The notes: generated by a model not told the origin, from the sequence alone. 55,000 nt of DNA from Chondrilla cf. caribensis (GCA_964020155.1 OZ026569.1:1370254-1425253), one strand, 5' to 3'; positions 23,161 through 37,100 are shown, numbered from the stretch's first letter. Numbers and translations: made by a program.

Positions 23161-23761
23161 TCACATGCAATCACAAGATTTTCACACTCGAGACACAATA
23201 TGCTTGCTACAGCAAACACACCAACTCCTGTTTTAAGTGCCTATTACCGACAGATAAATCTATTTACATATTAACATCCACCAACAAAAACTTGATTTGG
23301 TGTTCAGTAAAGTATACATTATAATGCTATGAAACTTAGATCTGCACTGTTTTTACCACCTGCTTGGTCGCTATTAATTAAATTTACAATTTATCATTCA
23401 ATAATTCACCATTAATGGAAACAAATCTGAAGTCTAAAGGCCATTTTGGCTTTTTGTACATCATACATATGGATAAATATATATTATATTATAGTAACAC
23501 AAGATGTAGACCCCATACAAACAACCATGCCATTGCAATCTGATATTGCAAGGAGGGCAGTTTCAAGTTCTAATCAGTGCCCACCAAAAAGGACCATAAG
23601 AGCAGAACAAGCACATCACTCTATAGCTATTAGAGGGGCACCGTACACATGTTCTTATTTTTAATTTCATATAATTACTTAATAACTGTACCAAAACATT
23701 TAATAATGATAGGTAAACAGTAACTGTTACAATTATTATACATCCACTCAAAGGTAGATAG
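23161..23761. other. 3' flank of gene C
   Basis: No gene. The last 230 bp match 39440-39751 (beside F) and 50920-51249 (beside G), including TCTAATCAGTGCCCACCAA. Confidence 0.5.
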
Positions 23762-26700
23762 TTATTTGAAAACATCTCGCTGTATTCTTTCAGCAAGTTG
23801 TCCTTTACTAGTTTCCCGGACAACCTTGATAAAGAACTCCCAGGAGTGAGGGGCTTCTTCAGTCTCTGTGGATTGTAGCCAGCTCAGCAGGAGCTTAACT
23901 AGTTGAGCATCAGGTTTTTCATGTGTCCCTTGTATCCGGTCCCAGTCCTCAGCTCGGTCCAGCCATCCTGCTATAACTGTACCTTCAGAGGCTAGCTCTG
24001 TCACATACGGCATTAGGTTCACCAGTTTGAGATCTTTTGTTGGTTTCTTAACCACAGGTTCATCTGCAAAATACACCGATACAGCTCTGTTATGAATGAT
24101 GAATAAGTACGCAATGTGAACTGAATCCAAGGATTCATCTATAAATAGCTCAGGCAGCCCTCATAGTAATGATATCATGCTTACGTCTACAGTAGATTGT
24201 TCAAATTTAAAATGTTAGACTGTGTGGATTTGAAATATGGGATTTTAATGCATGCCTGAAATGAAGTACAATTTTGAAAAATACACAATTCCCCTCAAAT
24301 CACTACATACTAGATACATGCAGTGCTCCTCAACTAGATTGTGAAGTACAGTACATGCATGCACACCATACTCACCATGGACAGCGGAAGCACCAGTATA
24401 CTCATGTACTAAGCCAGTTGAAGAACTACTTGTGACAGAAGATTGTGGATTTGTTACAAAGGATTGTTCGTTAGAACCTACAAAAAGGATGGGAAAATTA
24501 AGTTGAATGCAGGACATTGTGGTAAATGGGTACATATGAAATTAAGCATGTCATTGAGTGGTATTATCATGAAAGCTGCATGTAATGAAACCTACAACAT
24601 CCATGGATGTGACAACATATATGAAGAAGCATGCAAATCAACTAACTTCTCAATTTCTCCTTCATCCTCTCTCCAAGTTGGTTCATTTTCGGATAGTCTT
24701 CTTCTCCAATGAACACATCACAGACTATCTCCAGGGTTTGGAAGGTACCTTGAGCACAGAGGTGATCATAGAGGAGACCGTTTGCTGTCTTCTTGTCTAG
24801 TGCTCTTTCTATCTCAGTCTCAACTGATTCTGGGATGACCTTTCTTCTTCGTAACTCTGAAGCTACTTCTTTGGCACCGGCGTCTTTCATGAAGTTGCCA
24901 TGAGGTAATTGGAGGAATGATTTAATACTTATTTCATCTACAAATAATAAAATGAAGCATCAAAGTAATCCCATAGCCAAATATGTATCATCATGCATGC
25001 GACCACAAAATCTTGCACTCTGTAAATTGACATTAATGCATTAATCACATATATACCAACATACCTGATACATAGCTGCACTTGGAAAGAACGCCCTCCA
25101 TCAATTGTGTGGCACTGGCCTTAAAATCTTGAAGATCCTTCACCTGGTTTTCTACAGCACTCAGTCTATGTAGGATATCGCGATCGCGGTCCTCGAGTTT
25201 TGCAATATGCCTTCTGAGTTCCTCGTCGTCTTTGATGTGCTCTCCCCTCTTTCCTCCAGCTTTGACAAGAATCATTGCAATCTTCTCGGCTTCATAGCTT
25301 GTTGCCATGTCAAGAGGTGTCATACCTTTATCATCGGTGGCATTCACATTACAGCCCAGCTCCAAAAGGTATCTTACTGTTTGTTCTTCCTTCTTCATGT
25401 ACTCTTCATTGGTAGCCTTAATGAGGGGGTAATTAGGTTCAGGTCCAGTAGGAAGAGTTATTTCAGTTGTTGGTTGGAGAAGTGCCAAATGGAGAAGTCC
25501 CAAATGATCGTGAGAAGATTCATGGATATTGATATTAGGATTCTTTTCATGAATAATGCGTAATATCTCAGTTTGGCAGAAGAGAGAAGCAAGTTGAAAT
25601 GGATTGAGATCTGGCGTTTTCTTGTCATGCTGTAGAATAGGCTGAGTTACATCACAACCCCTTTGAATGAGAATACAGGCCACTTCGGTATGACAATTGG
25701 TAATGGCGGCATGAAGAGGGGTTGTCCCACTGGTGTTCCCCTTATCCACATTAGCGCCATTGTTAAGAAGGTCAGACACAATGTCCACAAAGCCAAGGAC
25801 TGCTGCGGCAAACAAAGGGGTCCAGTGACCATATTGTGCATCCACATCTGCACCTAATTCAATTAGCTTCTTAAGAGCACTCCTTGCTTGAAATCTAGCA
25901 GCAATGATCAGTGGGGTCAATGTACAGTTATCGGGATGAGGATATAGACACCTCTCCAGCCATAATGAATTAGACTGTACATTGTGACTTCTGGATTCTG
26001 TCCCAACAAACACAGTCTCCAAATGGGCACCGTACCAGAACAGCAGGTCTACCATGTCTGCCTGATCACTGCCTGCAGCAACATGAAGTGGGGTCATTCC
26101 TATGGTGCTTCGAGTGTTAGGATTAGCCCCTAACTCCAGTAGTTTTTTGCAGGAATTTATTGCTTCAAATTGAACCGCAACATGCAAAGGAGGAGCACCA
26201 TCTGTATAAGCTGCATTGAGATTGGCCCCAGCATCCACTAATATTTGGATTGCTTCGGGACGATTATGTATGGCTGCAATGTGTATAGGTGTGAATGGGG
26301 ACTCAGACTTGGTCCCAATATTCGGCTCAACTCCACTCTTCAACAATGCTTTGATTGCTTCGATATCATTGTATTGTGCTGCCATGTGTATTGCCTCAAA
26401 TCCTGATGAATTATTTCTTCCATCTACTGTGCACCCCAAATCTATAAGGAGTTCCAAATGCCTTGACGAAAGGGGGGTAGGCCTGCCCTTTTGTCTTTCC
26501 TCAAAACAAAAATTCAGTGCATCCTCAAGAGGAGTGTGGCCTTTAGATCCCAATGAATTGGGATTGAATCCACAATCAACAACTACTTTCAGAAAGGAAA
26601 CGAACCCTCGTATGTTAGCATTCACAACAGGCGAAAGATGTGATGGAACCTCACAGTATTTAGTAGGTGACACACCCGCTTTAATGAGAGGCTCAACAAC

Positions 26701-27732
26701 ATTACATGAACCAGCATTGGCGGCATAGCTCAAAGCTGTACATGTACACAATGGGTGAAGGCTCTTATTACAAGAAAGTGGATTGGCACCAAACTCCAGA
26801 AGCTTTTCAACGGTGGCTCTATGGTCATATAGTGAGGCAGAATGGAGTGGTAGCTTGCAGTGCCCTGAATAGTACATTTCATTCACAGTGGCTCCTGCAC
26901 GGACCAGAGTTGAAATGATGTGGAAGTGGCCATTTTGAGCTGTCAAGAAAAGGGCTTTGTCGGCTCCAGCAGTAGTGGGGTCATATTCCTTCCTCGTCGT
27001 TATAGCCTTCACACAGGGGAGGCTCCCGTATTGAGCAGCAACAGCAAGTGGTGTGTAAGCTCCTGGCTCGTGTGATATGGAGAACCCGGCATCGATCAGG
27101 ATTGGAATCAGTTGGTAATAACCGTAACGAGCTGCTAAACACAGGAGATTATTGTGGGAAAGCGCTGTATCCTTTATTACAGCTCCTCGTGCTAATAACT
27201 TCTTTACACCCTTCAAATCATTGAGCATTACAGACAAGAAAAGAGGCGTGAAGTGGGTTAAACCTTTAACAAGAGGTGTATTGATGTCTCCTTTTGGGGA
27301 AATGCAGTTTAAAATTCCTTCCTTTTTGGCTTTGGTTTCATATTTTAAGCATTCATGATAGACAGACGACTGCTTATAATTAAAGATAGTACTATGGTAG
27401 CCCATTAAATTATAATAATTGAGTTTGAAAATGTTAAGGGCATGGTCCTCTCCTTTTTGATCATTCAAAAGTGACAATGCAAAAGATTGGCTGGCATCTT
27501 CAGCTATCTGAAATGCTGTTATTCCTCCTCCAAATGTGTCGTCCAGGTCACCATGGATCTGTCTCCCCAGAATAACACTAAGACACTTCAGACTTCCTTT
27601 GAATGTTGCTACGTGCAAGGGCTGAACTCCAAAAACATCCAAGGATTTCAAACCACCTGGTGCAAAACTGATCACTTTTTCAAATGTTTCAATGTCATCT
27701 CTCCAGCATGCCAAGTGGAGTTGATTGCCCAT
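23762..27732 (-). CDS. ANK-CARD-Death protein, gene C (intact)
   Basis: Exons 27732..25065, 24937..24647 (291 nt) and 24063..23762 (302 nt), all phase-1 GT-AG, give 1,086 residues. It starts MGNQLHLACW; an acceptor (GGCAAAG) just upstream suggests a 5' UTR intron. About 20 ankyrin repeats fill residues 1-800, followed by GGKRGEHIKDDEELRRHI and a shorter coiled coil than in A. The CARD-like exon reads VASELRRRKVIPESVE and LLYDHLCAQGTF, the Death-like exon LMPYVTELASEGTVI and LLLSWLQST. The ANK array is clearly diverged from A and B and closest to F (both have a RKEYDPTTAGA segment), while the CARD and Death exons stay nearly identical to those of A. No disabling change was seen. A signalling role is inferred from the domains. 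Confidence 0.85.
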
Positions 27733-28627
27733 GATTCTGGATTTTGAATCACCTTTGCCTAATAATGACAGACAAAGAGGAAACAATAAATTTAATGCAA
27801 CATCATGAACACACAAATTATTAAATGTATGTCATATCCCACAAACATATAATTATAACAAATTCAAGGATTAGCACAAATCTTGACCTTTGTGTAGAGT
27901 ATTACCCACTCCAAGCCAATTTTCACCAATTACAATTTTTGCAAAAACAATCATGAAAACAAATAAATAATCTCATAAATAAATAAATAAATAATATAAA
28001 TAATATAATAAACAATACAATAACGAATAATCATGAAAAATGTGAAGATTTTGGTCCTTAAATTTGGTACTATGCAGACTCTAAAGAGTGTATTTTGTAA
28101 AATTGCCGTCACTAAAGTCTTAGCCCAATTATTTTACTACCACCTTCAACTTCACATTAATTTTGTCTGCTGAATCTTTGATGGCTGCATACAGTTATTA
28201 TAATAAGTGAATCCAGTTCAATGAAAATGTTATAGTTTCTATGGACTATAGCTAGTTCGTCAAACTGAATCTAATTTTTGGTTACTGTGATAATGAAGTG
28301 ATATAGGATTTAATTTAACATTAATTATAAAAAGTCAACGTAATAGAGAAAGTACATATTCTACTTATTTACAATTTTATTTGCATTTGCATTTTTGCTC
28401 ACACTAAAATTTAATATTACTTTGTTTACATATTTATATTTTTATAAAATATTGGATAATGATAGACCATGAATGGGCATGATTATTTCATACTATATCC
28501 ACTCTCAATTTCGTCACAATAAAACCCTCAAAATTACAACATTTCTTACAGAAGGTGGAGGATGCCATGTTTATCAGGACATGTGGATTCCCATTATCAG
28601 TAAAAACCTTACTTCTGGAACTAACTA
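27733..28627. other. 5' flank of gene C
   Basis: No ORF of note. It should hold the 5' UTR exon and promoter of gene C. I see no CRE and no match to the A/B promoter block. Short (AAAT)n runs occur at 27959-28010. Confidence 0.35.
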
Positions 28628-28787
28628 CAGTGAATTCTTGTTAATCCACCAAAATTCGTTTCCAAAAAATGTGCGAGATTAATGAGTTTGGAAGATAAAC
28701 TGGATATTCATTAATACTTATCTATTATATTGGTACTGGGACAAGGTTTGGCGGATAAAACAGCAACGGATTAATGAATTTTCACTG
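28628..28787. mobile_element. TA-flanked MITE, CAGTGAATT family (160 bp)
   Basis: Starts CAGTGAATTCTTGTTAATCC and ends with the inverse, GGATTAATGAATTTTCACTG; TA lies at 28626-28627 and 28788-28789. Inner motifs (TTTGGCGGATAAA, GGTACTGGGA) are shared with 12958-13120. Confidence 0.8.
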
Positions 28788-29099
28788 TAATACTGTTATA
28801 ATTGCAGTAAAAATTGTTTTGAATGATTGGCTGTACATTATGATCTCGAATTGATACAATTTATAATAAATAACTGAATACAAATATACACGTTCACAGT
28901 ACACATGCATGTACATGCGTCCACTAATAACACACAAATTGTACATGTATACATGCACACACACATGCCCACATACAGACAATGTCACATACATATAGAC
29001 ACACAAGGGGAGAACTGAAACTTTACAATGCATCAGGAGTGTAATAATAAAAAGGTTAGCCCTTCAGGCAAGTCTCATAACAGAGTGCATACCGTAATT

Positions 29100-29830
29100 T
29101 ACCTGTTACTGAATTGATTGCAAGATTCTTTGCCAATGACTGTCCCTTGTATCAGTGGTTGAATTGAAGTACCTACTAGATGTATACACTCCGTACGGGA
29201 TTAGGCTTGTCAATAAGGTGCGATGTGTCCGTCCGATCCACAGTTGGTACAGCTCTTTCTCGCGAGCTGTTTCGGAATCGCAAAATTTCGCCGAGAAACC
29301 GTCAAACGATTTACAGCGCGAATCTACACTATAAACTAACGCCTTCGAATTCTGAATTTCTGCGAATTCCCAGACTGAGTTGTATTGGGCGTGAACTTTA
29401 TACCTTGGGGACTCGAAGAAGTGTATGTGGCTGACAAAGTTGAGTCTCCAGTCTAGATGGATTCAAGAAAGTAAACGTAAAAGATTCGATCGTGCAAGTT
29501 TAACTTAATGCACACAGGTAAAATTAGCCTACATCCTTCTAAACACTAGAACAAACTTACGAATTTATTTTAGGTGGAGTATAAACTACAAATCTTTCTC
29601 ATATCCGAAGGCATTCAATGTTCTCACGTCAGTTTTGCCAGACCTGCCCCGACTAGCCCGTATGGAATGCCAAACATCCAGACCTAATATAGTCATTTCC
29701 GGTACTATAGTTGTTATTATTACTGGCACTTCAAGGTCAAGCCCGGCACGTGACTACCCGGCGGTACCAAGCAACGGACTGGGCGGTGTTTATAACACTA
29801 GTTCTTGCTGGCTGGGAGATTAAGTGTGGT
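29100..29830. other. CpG-richer unique stretch, no gene assigned
   Basis: This segment has visibly more CG dinucleotides than its surroundings (for example TCTCGCGAGCTGTTTCG near 29258) and lacks the repeats seen elsewhere. Two short ORFs (29180-29434, 29635-29823) resemble nothing I know. TCTCGCGAGA-like motifs occur in animal promoters, so this could be a promoter or first exon, perhaps for gene C or an unseen gene. That is speculative. Confidence 0.3.
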
Positions 29831-30000
29831 AAATCAATGCAACTACATAATATTTTGTGATATTAATTCTGTCATCAATATACTGTATAATAGTTTCTAT
29901 TTTCACACAAGCTGTGTATACATATTATATTGTTACAGCGTGTAAATGGCACCTAATAAACACTAATAATTGTAGATGAATAAGTGTATAAATGCGTACA

Positions 30001-30376
30001 GCCAGTCTTGGTCTTTTGGTACACAGAGCATCCCACCTTCACCAGAATTGGTATTATATTGTAGTGGTCAAATCCATCTGTGAGGTGGAGAAGGTGATAG
30101 TAGGGCGCGATTCACATCACAGTTGAACATTCTGGCAATTTGAACAGCTTTGTAAATTGTAACGGAGGACCTTTGAAAGATTTGAAACCTGTACAACAGG
30201 TAGGTGCCAAGAATTATTAGGCCCAATGGCCTGGTCTTGTGTAATACATAATCGATGTCGTACATCTAATGACATCTCACAATGACCCATTAGAAGGGAA
30301 GCCATATCCTTTGACATCATCTTAGCTAGGCTGTTACTCCTTCTGCTCCGAATGTAGCATGAAAATCTATCCATTA
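30001..30376 (-). pseudogene. ANK gene P: remnant of an A-type gene
   Basis: Matches A over about 7310-7850 (residues near 50-230) with many substitutions and internal deletions. Recognisable pieces on the minus strand are CEMSLDVRHRLCITQDQAIG, ARMFNCDVNRA, and DMASLLMGHCE in a shifted frame. The first ~50 codons, including the start, are missing: the match jumps from the FHATFGAEG region straight to the upstream flank. It is old and non-functional, but its promoter block is retained. Confidence 0.8.
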
Positions 30377-30925
30377 GGTTAAATGTAACCATAAGGTAGG
30401 CGGGGTAATTTCAAACATCTCTATTCCCCACTCAATGCGGTGAATACTGAGCAGACCAAAGAATGTCTATAACTCGATTGGTGTGTAAGGAATCATAAAC
30501 TGTAAATAATAGCTCTCGAAAACAATACGGTAAGAGACCAACTGCTTGGAATTAGGCGCGTTTGCCTTACACTAGCAAGTAAAGGTATAGACATTGCATA
30601 GCGCGAGATAAGTGGTTGAAGCGTCTTCTGTAACCAAAACACCATGCAATATTATAATTTCCACCTCTCACGGGGTCCTCGCAATGGATAGCTGTTATTG
30701 TAATATGCAAATCCGCTACTCCCCACTGGTGAGGTGGTAGTCTAAAATGTCTCACCTTCTTGGGGTATTCCGCCGAAAAATATTTCTAATAGATGTACCA
30801 GACAGCACACAGTGGAATTTCTCGCAATTCAGTAGTCCGCGCTTCTAATAAAAGCCCACCTTCTAAGAAGGCGTGACGATCATCAGAATTGTGATGCACT
30901 TTGACGTCAGCAAGGCTCCTCGTGA
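30377..30925 (-). promoter_or_regulatory. Promoter relic of gene P with CRE site
   Basis: Corresponds to 8100-8680 (A) and 19450-19965 (B). It keeps the CTCAATGCGGT, CCACTGGTGAGGTGG and GGCTTTTATTAGAAGCG blocks, a donor at 30755-30754 (minus) and TGACGTCA at 30902-30909. It is better preserved than the coding remnant beside it. Confidence 0.5.
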
Positions 30926-31079
30926 CGTGTCACAACAGAATTATTATATTCTGCATAACAGCGCAATTGTAATAAAATATAATCACTATTGAATTGTATG
31001 AATGAGCAGATATGTAAAGGTAGTACAATGACAGAAATATTAATAATATTGTCATGCAATTAGATCATTAACAATAATA

Positions 31080-32616
31080 TATAAAGCAGCAATAAAAGAT
31101 AATAATATTAATAATAATAATAATAATAATAAGAAGAAGAAGAAGAAGAAGAAATGCAATAATTATAATAATATTATAACACACATAATTGCATGTAATA
31201 ATAATAATAATAATAACAATGATCATAATAATACAATAAGAATAATATGAAATAAATATAGCGCTAATATATAAATTACTAGGATAAGACAGACATACTA
31301 TACACAAAAGAAATGATTATTTTAGTATTATGTGGTAGGATTAATGCAAGAACCGACCCTCTGTCAGGGCCAGTTCAATATTTTCATTGTTGGTGGTGGC
31401 TTTATATGAAGTGGAACGACTTCCCCTGATACACATTGTTGCTGATTTAATCATTTCAAAAGCAAGACGAATCCTCAGCCAGGTAAAATAATAATAATCC
31501 TTGGGACACATGAGCCAAGGATGACTAACTCTATTGTGTTATACTATATTTGCATGTTTTTTTTGTTTTTGTGGCTGTGTTGTCTATTATCATTATTATC
31601 ATTATTATCATTATTTATTATAATTATTATAAAAATAATGATAAGTAATGATAAGAATGTAATGTAATAGCAATGAAGTAATGACTACAATAATATAACT
31701 ACAATAATTATTACACACATATTTACAATTGAATAAAATATACATAAATTATGCCTATATACACATATTTTACAATTAAATAAAATAAATATAATAATAA
31801 TAATTACAATAATTGTACATAAGACAACAAATATAAATAGCAATGGTATTAATAATAATAATTTATTATTATTATTATTATTACTATAATATTATTTCTA
31901 TTATTTTCAACCCCCGCAACTGACTGTGATTAGGCTTTTATCATTATTATTATTATAATTATATTATTATTAATTATTATTATTATTGTAACTATCATTA
32001 TTATAATATCTAATTTATTTGATTTTAAAATACATGTATATATGCACAATTTATGTATAATATAATGATAATAATAATAAAAATACTCATATTATTATTA
32101 TTATTAATCATCTGATCAATCATCAACCTATTATCTTCTACAACATATCTCCATTGCAATTCAGCAAGAAAATGCAGAATCTGCTCTCAGAACTATGAGT
32201 CATTCTTCTGCCAATTCACACCTATTCTTCTGATTTTATTGATGCAATATTATTATTATTATTATTATTATTATTTTATTTATTTTATTTCATTGTAAAA
32301 TATGTGAATATATATAATTTATATGTATTTTATTGTAAATATGTGTGTAATAATTATTGTAGTCATATTATTACTTATTCTTATAATATATCACCACCAC
32401 ATCACATTTCTCCACAACTATTAATATCTTAAAATAATGATCATTGAATGATGAATTATGAGGATATAAATAATGCACATACAGAATATTAATAAGAATA
32501 ACTCATTACTTTTTCAGTTTTTTTTATGCCACTATAAGTGGTGTATTGTGTGGTGGAAGAAACTATTATTTTTATCATCATCATCATCATTATATTATTA
32601 TTATCATAATTATTAC

Positions 32617-32665
<49 letters not shown>

Positions 32666-32800
32666 GCATAACAATATTATTAAGAGTGTAAAATTACAGG
32701 TACTTAACTGAATAAACAATGATAGAATAATAATGATAATAATTACAATAATTATACATAAGACAGCGAATATATAAGATGCATGCAAACTAGAGACTAA
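31080..32800. repeat. AT-rich low-complexity region with many TAA/ATT tracts
   Basis: Triplet tracts on both strands (for example 31107-31133, 31856-31883, 32612-32666), mixed with pieces resembling the retrotransposon 3' UTR (TTTATTGTAAATATGTGTG near 32330; inverted near 31720-31800). No protein-coding tail is recognisable. By position it corresponds to the retrotransposon-tail regions right of genes A and B. Confidence 0.7.
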
Positions 32801-33268
32801 TCAAGGGGACAGAAATCACTGTCTAATTATTATTATTGTAGTCATTAGTATTTTAAAATTCATTTAACTAATATACAATAGATTCCCTACAGTGACTTTT
32901 ATATGTATATAATTTGCAAGCATAATATTGTATGTGGTTACATGCATGATACATAATAATTTTATTATTGATGGATCTATACCATTATAGACTGCATAAT
33001 CACCCAATTGCAATTTTAGACCTCATAATTTTTATACAGATCTAGATGTACCATGCTTATATCAACCATGACTAACGTCCTCTGACTGTCACGAAATTTA
33101 AAGCAATATAAACAGTGCAACAGTGAGCACAAGGCTATGTTTTCGATTGGATCGATCCTATACGAACAGCCTACAAATCCACGAATAGGTCTGGTCACCC
33201 GATGTAAGAATGGTGAGCGTTTATTGGAATAAAACCACTAATATAATAATCTCTGGGTATCATACGCG
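32801..33268. other. Spacer, no gene seen
   Basis: AT-rich at first, then more complex from about 33040. It may contain the promoter of gene D, but I find no clear motif. Confidence 0.35.
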
Positions 33269-33456
33269 TGTTATTGATGTACAAGATCGCGAGTATAATT
33301 CGGCCGAGGACGCACTTTGTAGGGAACACTCATTCCAGGATGGCATATTGAATTTGTATACATTATTATACAGTGAGAATCTCCAACCTTGTCAAATGTC
33401 TACATTGATCACGGAGTTATAGAGTCAATGAAGTACTACACCAGTTCACAACGAGG
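33269..33456 (+). promoter_or_regulatory. Gene D 5' UTR exon (predicted)
   Basis: This block is conserved in the relic right of gene A (10253-10429) and ends at a shared donor context, GAG|GGTAGGTTTTAT (GT at 33457-33458). The partner acceptor is TTTGCAG just before 34067. The conservation of both splice sites in a relic supports a real untranslated exon. Its 5' end is not defined. Confidence 0.45.
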
Positions 33457-33721
33457 GTAGGTTTTATTATTCTTGTTGGACGTTATTGATCCCTTTTGAG
33501 GAAATAATTGTAAATGCCTATAGTATTTATGTTCAAGTGTAGTGGAATTCGTACTCACCTATTGTATCGCCTTGGTTACAACGTTATGATACTGACGCCT
33601 AAGTTTGTAGATACGCGTATATTATAACGCGTACGGCGAACTCAATCAATAGCTTTGTAATAATCATATTATGCATTGTACATTATTATAGATATTTCAT
33701 ATATGCATATGGCGTCGTAGT

Positions 33722-33952
33722 ATATTATTATTATTATTATTGTTATTAAAGTGCATTGTAGGACAGTTGTCCAAAATAGCACTAAATGAAAAAAATTCCA
33801 AAAGTTATTTAGTACCTATTTACTAAATTTTAATAGCTCCTTTCTAGATTTCCACATATTTAGAACAAATCTGGCAATCTTGGGCATTTCAAAACTCTTC
33901 AAAATTATGTCACTCTTTTCATCCTCATTAGAGTTTTCAAGTATATACCAGT
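33722..33952. other. Insertion of about 230 bp in gene D's first intron
   Basis: The two relic copies (near 10675 and 22175) run straight through GTAGTAT(A/G)CATAATG, whereas here about 230 bp separate GTAGTATA from GTATGCATAATG. The insert starts with (ATT)n and has no clear inverted ends that I can define. It may be a mobile element with an ATT-repeat end. Confidence 0.45.
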
Positions 33953-34119
33953 ATGCATAATGATCTGCACATGGTTTTCATTATGTGTTTAGTAGTGTGA
34001 GTACACAATTGTATAGTCTAAAACCTAATTTATCTCACTTTAACATGATCTTTTATTTATTTGCAGAAATCGAACTTATCTTCTGATCCGCTTGAGTATA
34101 ATCCCAATCCATCCATGAA

Positions 34120-37100
34120 ATGGGTAACCACATCCACCTGGCTTACTGGAGAGGTGATCTTGAGTCCCTACAGTACTACACCAACCACGACTGGTATTCT
34201 GCCCAATACACAAAGCCAGGTGTATTTGGAGTACATCCTGTGCATATTCTTGTATATCGCAAGCAATATGACCCCTGTGTGTGGTACGATTTATTCTACC
34301 ACATGGCAGGTGAAGAAGACTTGAATGTGAGTTTCGGGGGTGGTGTGACTGCAGCAGATTTGGCAAGGGGAGATACCTTAATGATGATGCGGTTACGTTT
34401 GTGTCAGGTTTATTTAGAGGCAAGGCATTTGTATCGGCTTGACAATATAAGAGAAATTAATAAAAATGATCAATATTTCAAGATGAAGAATGCGATTGAA
34501 TCTTTCTGTGTGAAAGGCCTGTCAAAGGCACTTTTGCCTGCACTTGGATCACACAATATCCACAGCACCCTGTACCCAGGTGCTCCATCATTCTTTACAC
34601 CACTCTTTGTTGCTGTTCTTGCAAATGATTGGCCATTCCTGAAAGCGCTGATATCCAAAGGAGCTAAACCCAGCTCACAACCACCTGCACCTGAAGGGAA
34701 TTATGGCCTACTCCACCTAGCTGCACGTTTGGGTCATCATTCTCTTATCCGTGTCCTGATAAAAGCAGGTTGCCCTGTTAATGCCAATGCACATCCTTAT
34801 GGCACGTCACGCACACCACTAGCCATTGCTGCCCATTACGGTAATCTCACATGTGTGAAAGCATTGGCCAATTCACCAGGGTTTGATTTGAAGTCTTCAA
34901 AAGGTGCGGATGCATTGAGTGCAGCTGCACAACAAGGGCAGTTCCATGTCATTCCTACATTGGTCAAGCTCGGATGTAGAGTGGATGATAGTCCACATAG
35001 TAGCCTAATCACGCCCCTCCATGTCGCTGCAATGGGAGATCATGCTGGCGTAGTGGAGACCTTACTGAGGCTTGGAGCCAATCCCTTCAGTGTAAGCAGT
35101 CGCGGTGAAACAGCACTCCATTTAGCTGCTGAGCATGGTTCTTCTGATGTCATTCCAATCCTAGTACATGCAGGCTTGTCACCGTACGATGCAGATTGTA
35201 CAGGAAAACGTTCTAGCCCTTTCCATACAGCTGCTCTATATGGAGCACTAAATGTACTTAAAGCCTTCATTAAATCAAATTGTTTTATTCCCAGCTCCTC
35301 AGAAGATAGTTTGCTACACTATGCACTGGGAGTGCGCCATTACCCAAAGGTCAATCCCTCAATGCCACTGGTTCTGCCTAAAAGGATTTCTACTCATTTT
35401 CTAGCTGAACTAGTCGAATTAGGCTGTAGTGTTACCACCATTGATCACACATCTGAGTTAGGTAAACTTCCCATTCATTACGCCTCTCATCACAATGACC
35501 CAGCAGTTATTCAGCTTCTGATCGATCTTGGCTGTCCCAAGAATGCATTCACGAGATCCAAGGATGGCTGCAGACTGACCCCCATGCAGGTGGCAGCTGG
35601 GTATAATTCTGTAGAGGTCATTCGGGTTCTAGCAGCCAATGGCTGTAATGTTGATTTCCACCATCCACTGGAAGATCCTCCCCTACATGTAGCAATTTCG
35701 TATGGGTCAGTGGAGGCTGTTAGAGCACTACTGGAACTTGAAGCTAGTGTGACACTGAGGAATCAATCGAGACGTCTTCCCATGCACACTGCCATAGTCT
35801 CAAATCAAATTGAAATGATTGACATCCTCTTCCAATATGGTGCTAGTGTAGAGGGACAGGCACAAGTTTTTGTCGATGATGAAGATGCAAAATGTATGAA
35901 GGAGCTTTTCAAATATGACACTACATACGCATACTTTCCCTTTAGTGAGATGTCTTCACCAGCAGATAGGGCAGCAAGATTGCTTATTAAACACATTAAT
36001 AAGCTTAGAAATAGGCCTAAAGATATTTATCCTCTTTCATTTGCTGTTTACCACAAGAATCGGGCTGCAGCTAGGAAGCTCATTGAATTGGGAGCCAATG
36101 TTGATGCTATGCCAATGAGTGATTGGAATCCTCTTCGTCTTGCGTGTATTTTGGGACTAGCAGATATTGTGGGAGATCTGATTGATTTCGGTGCCAATTG
36201 CGACATCCGGCAAGATGGAGAGTTTCTCCCTCTTCACACTGCTATAAAATACAACCGCCCAAGTGTTGTCCAAACCCTTATCAATAAGGGGTGTGATCCA
36301 AATGTGCCAACGATTGTCCGTGGTAAACCCGATTTGACCCCTTTCCAGTTGGCATGTATCATGCGATGTCCGGAAATAGTGCAAATATTACACAATTGGG
36401 TTCCCAATATCCACCGGCTCACACCGGACCACCTCTCACCTCTACACCTGGCTATCCTTAAGCCTGGCATCGGACGTACATCTCACAATGGCAGTGTTAC
36501 TGTACAGCCACTGAAAATCAAAGCTGCCCGTCAAGAAGAAACAGTAGAGCTACTGTTGAAGTATGGTTGCAATGTAAATGCCACTGCATTGGACCTGACC
36601 CCTCTAGATTTTGCCCTCCACTATGAATTGAAGGAAATAGTGTACTTACTTGTCGAAGCAGGAGGAGAGAGGGGAGACAAGATCACAGACAGAGAAGAGA
36701 TGAGGAACAGAATTGAATTCTTGGAAGGAAGAGTTGCCAGTCTTGATCTGAAGGTTGACAAAATGGAAGCCAGACTCCAGACACTTGAGGACCATGAAGT
36801 AAAGTCAGAGTCCATACTGAATCATCCCAAGTACACATGTCACCTTGATATAGATACACATTTAGGTAAGTACTTTAATGTAAATTTTTGTATGGCATGT
36901 GTGTATATACATGTGTGTGTGTTTCCGTGTATGTGTGTCCATACATATGACTGTGTGTCCCTCCATACATTGTATTGCTCATACATTGCATCTTGTTATG
37001 GTGTTCTGCTCCAATGTGTATTTCATTTTGCTATTGCATTTTATTTGCTGTAGAGTAAATCGACTTTTACTGTTATTCTTATTACAGGCACAAAAGGTTT

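Noticed and set aside
22963..23324. ORFs with nine-residue repeats; also a CRISPR-like look
   Set aside because: A 27-bp minisatellite keeps frames open on both strands; the repeats are directly adjacent with no unique spacers, and the genome is eukaryotic.
29180..29434. 84-codon ORF in the CpG-richer region
   Set aside because: No recognisable motif and no splice or paralogue support; the region is reported only as an unassigned island.
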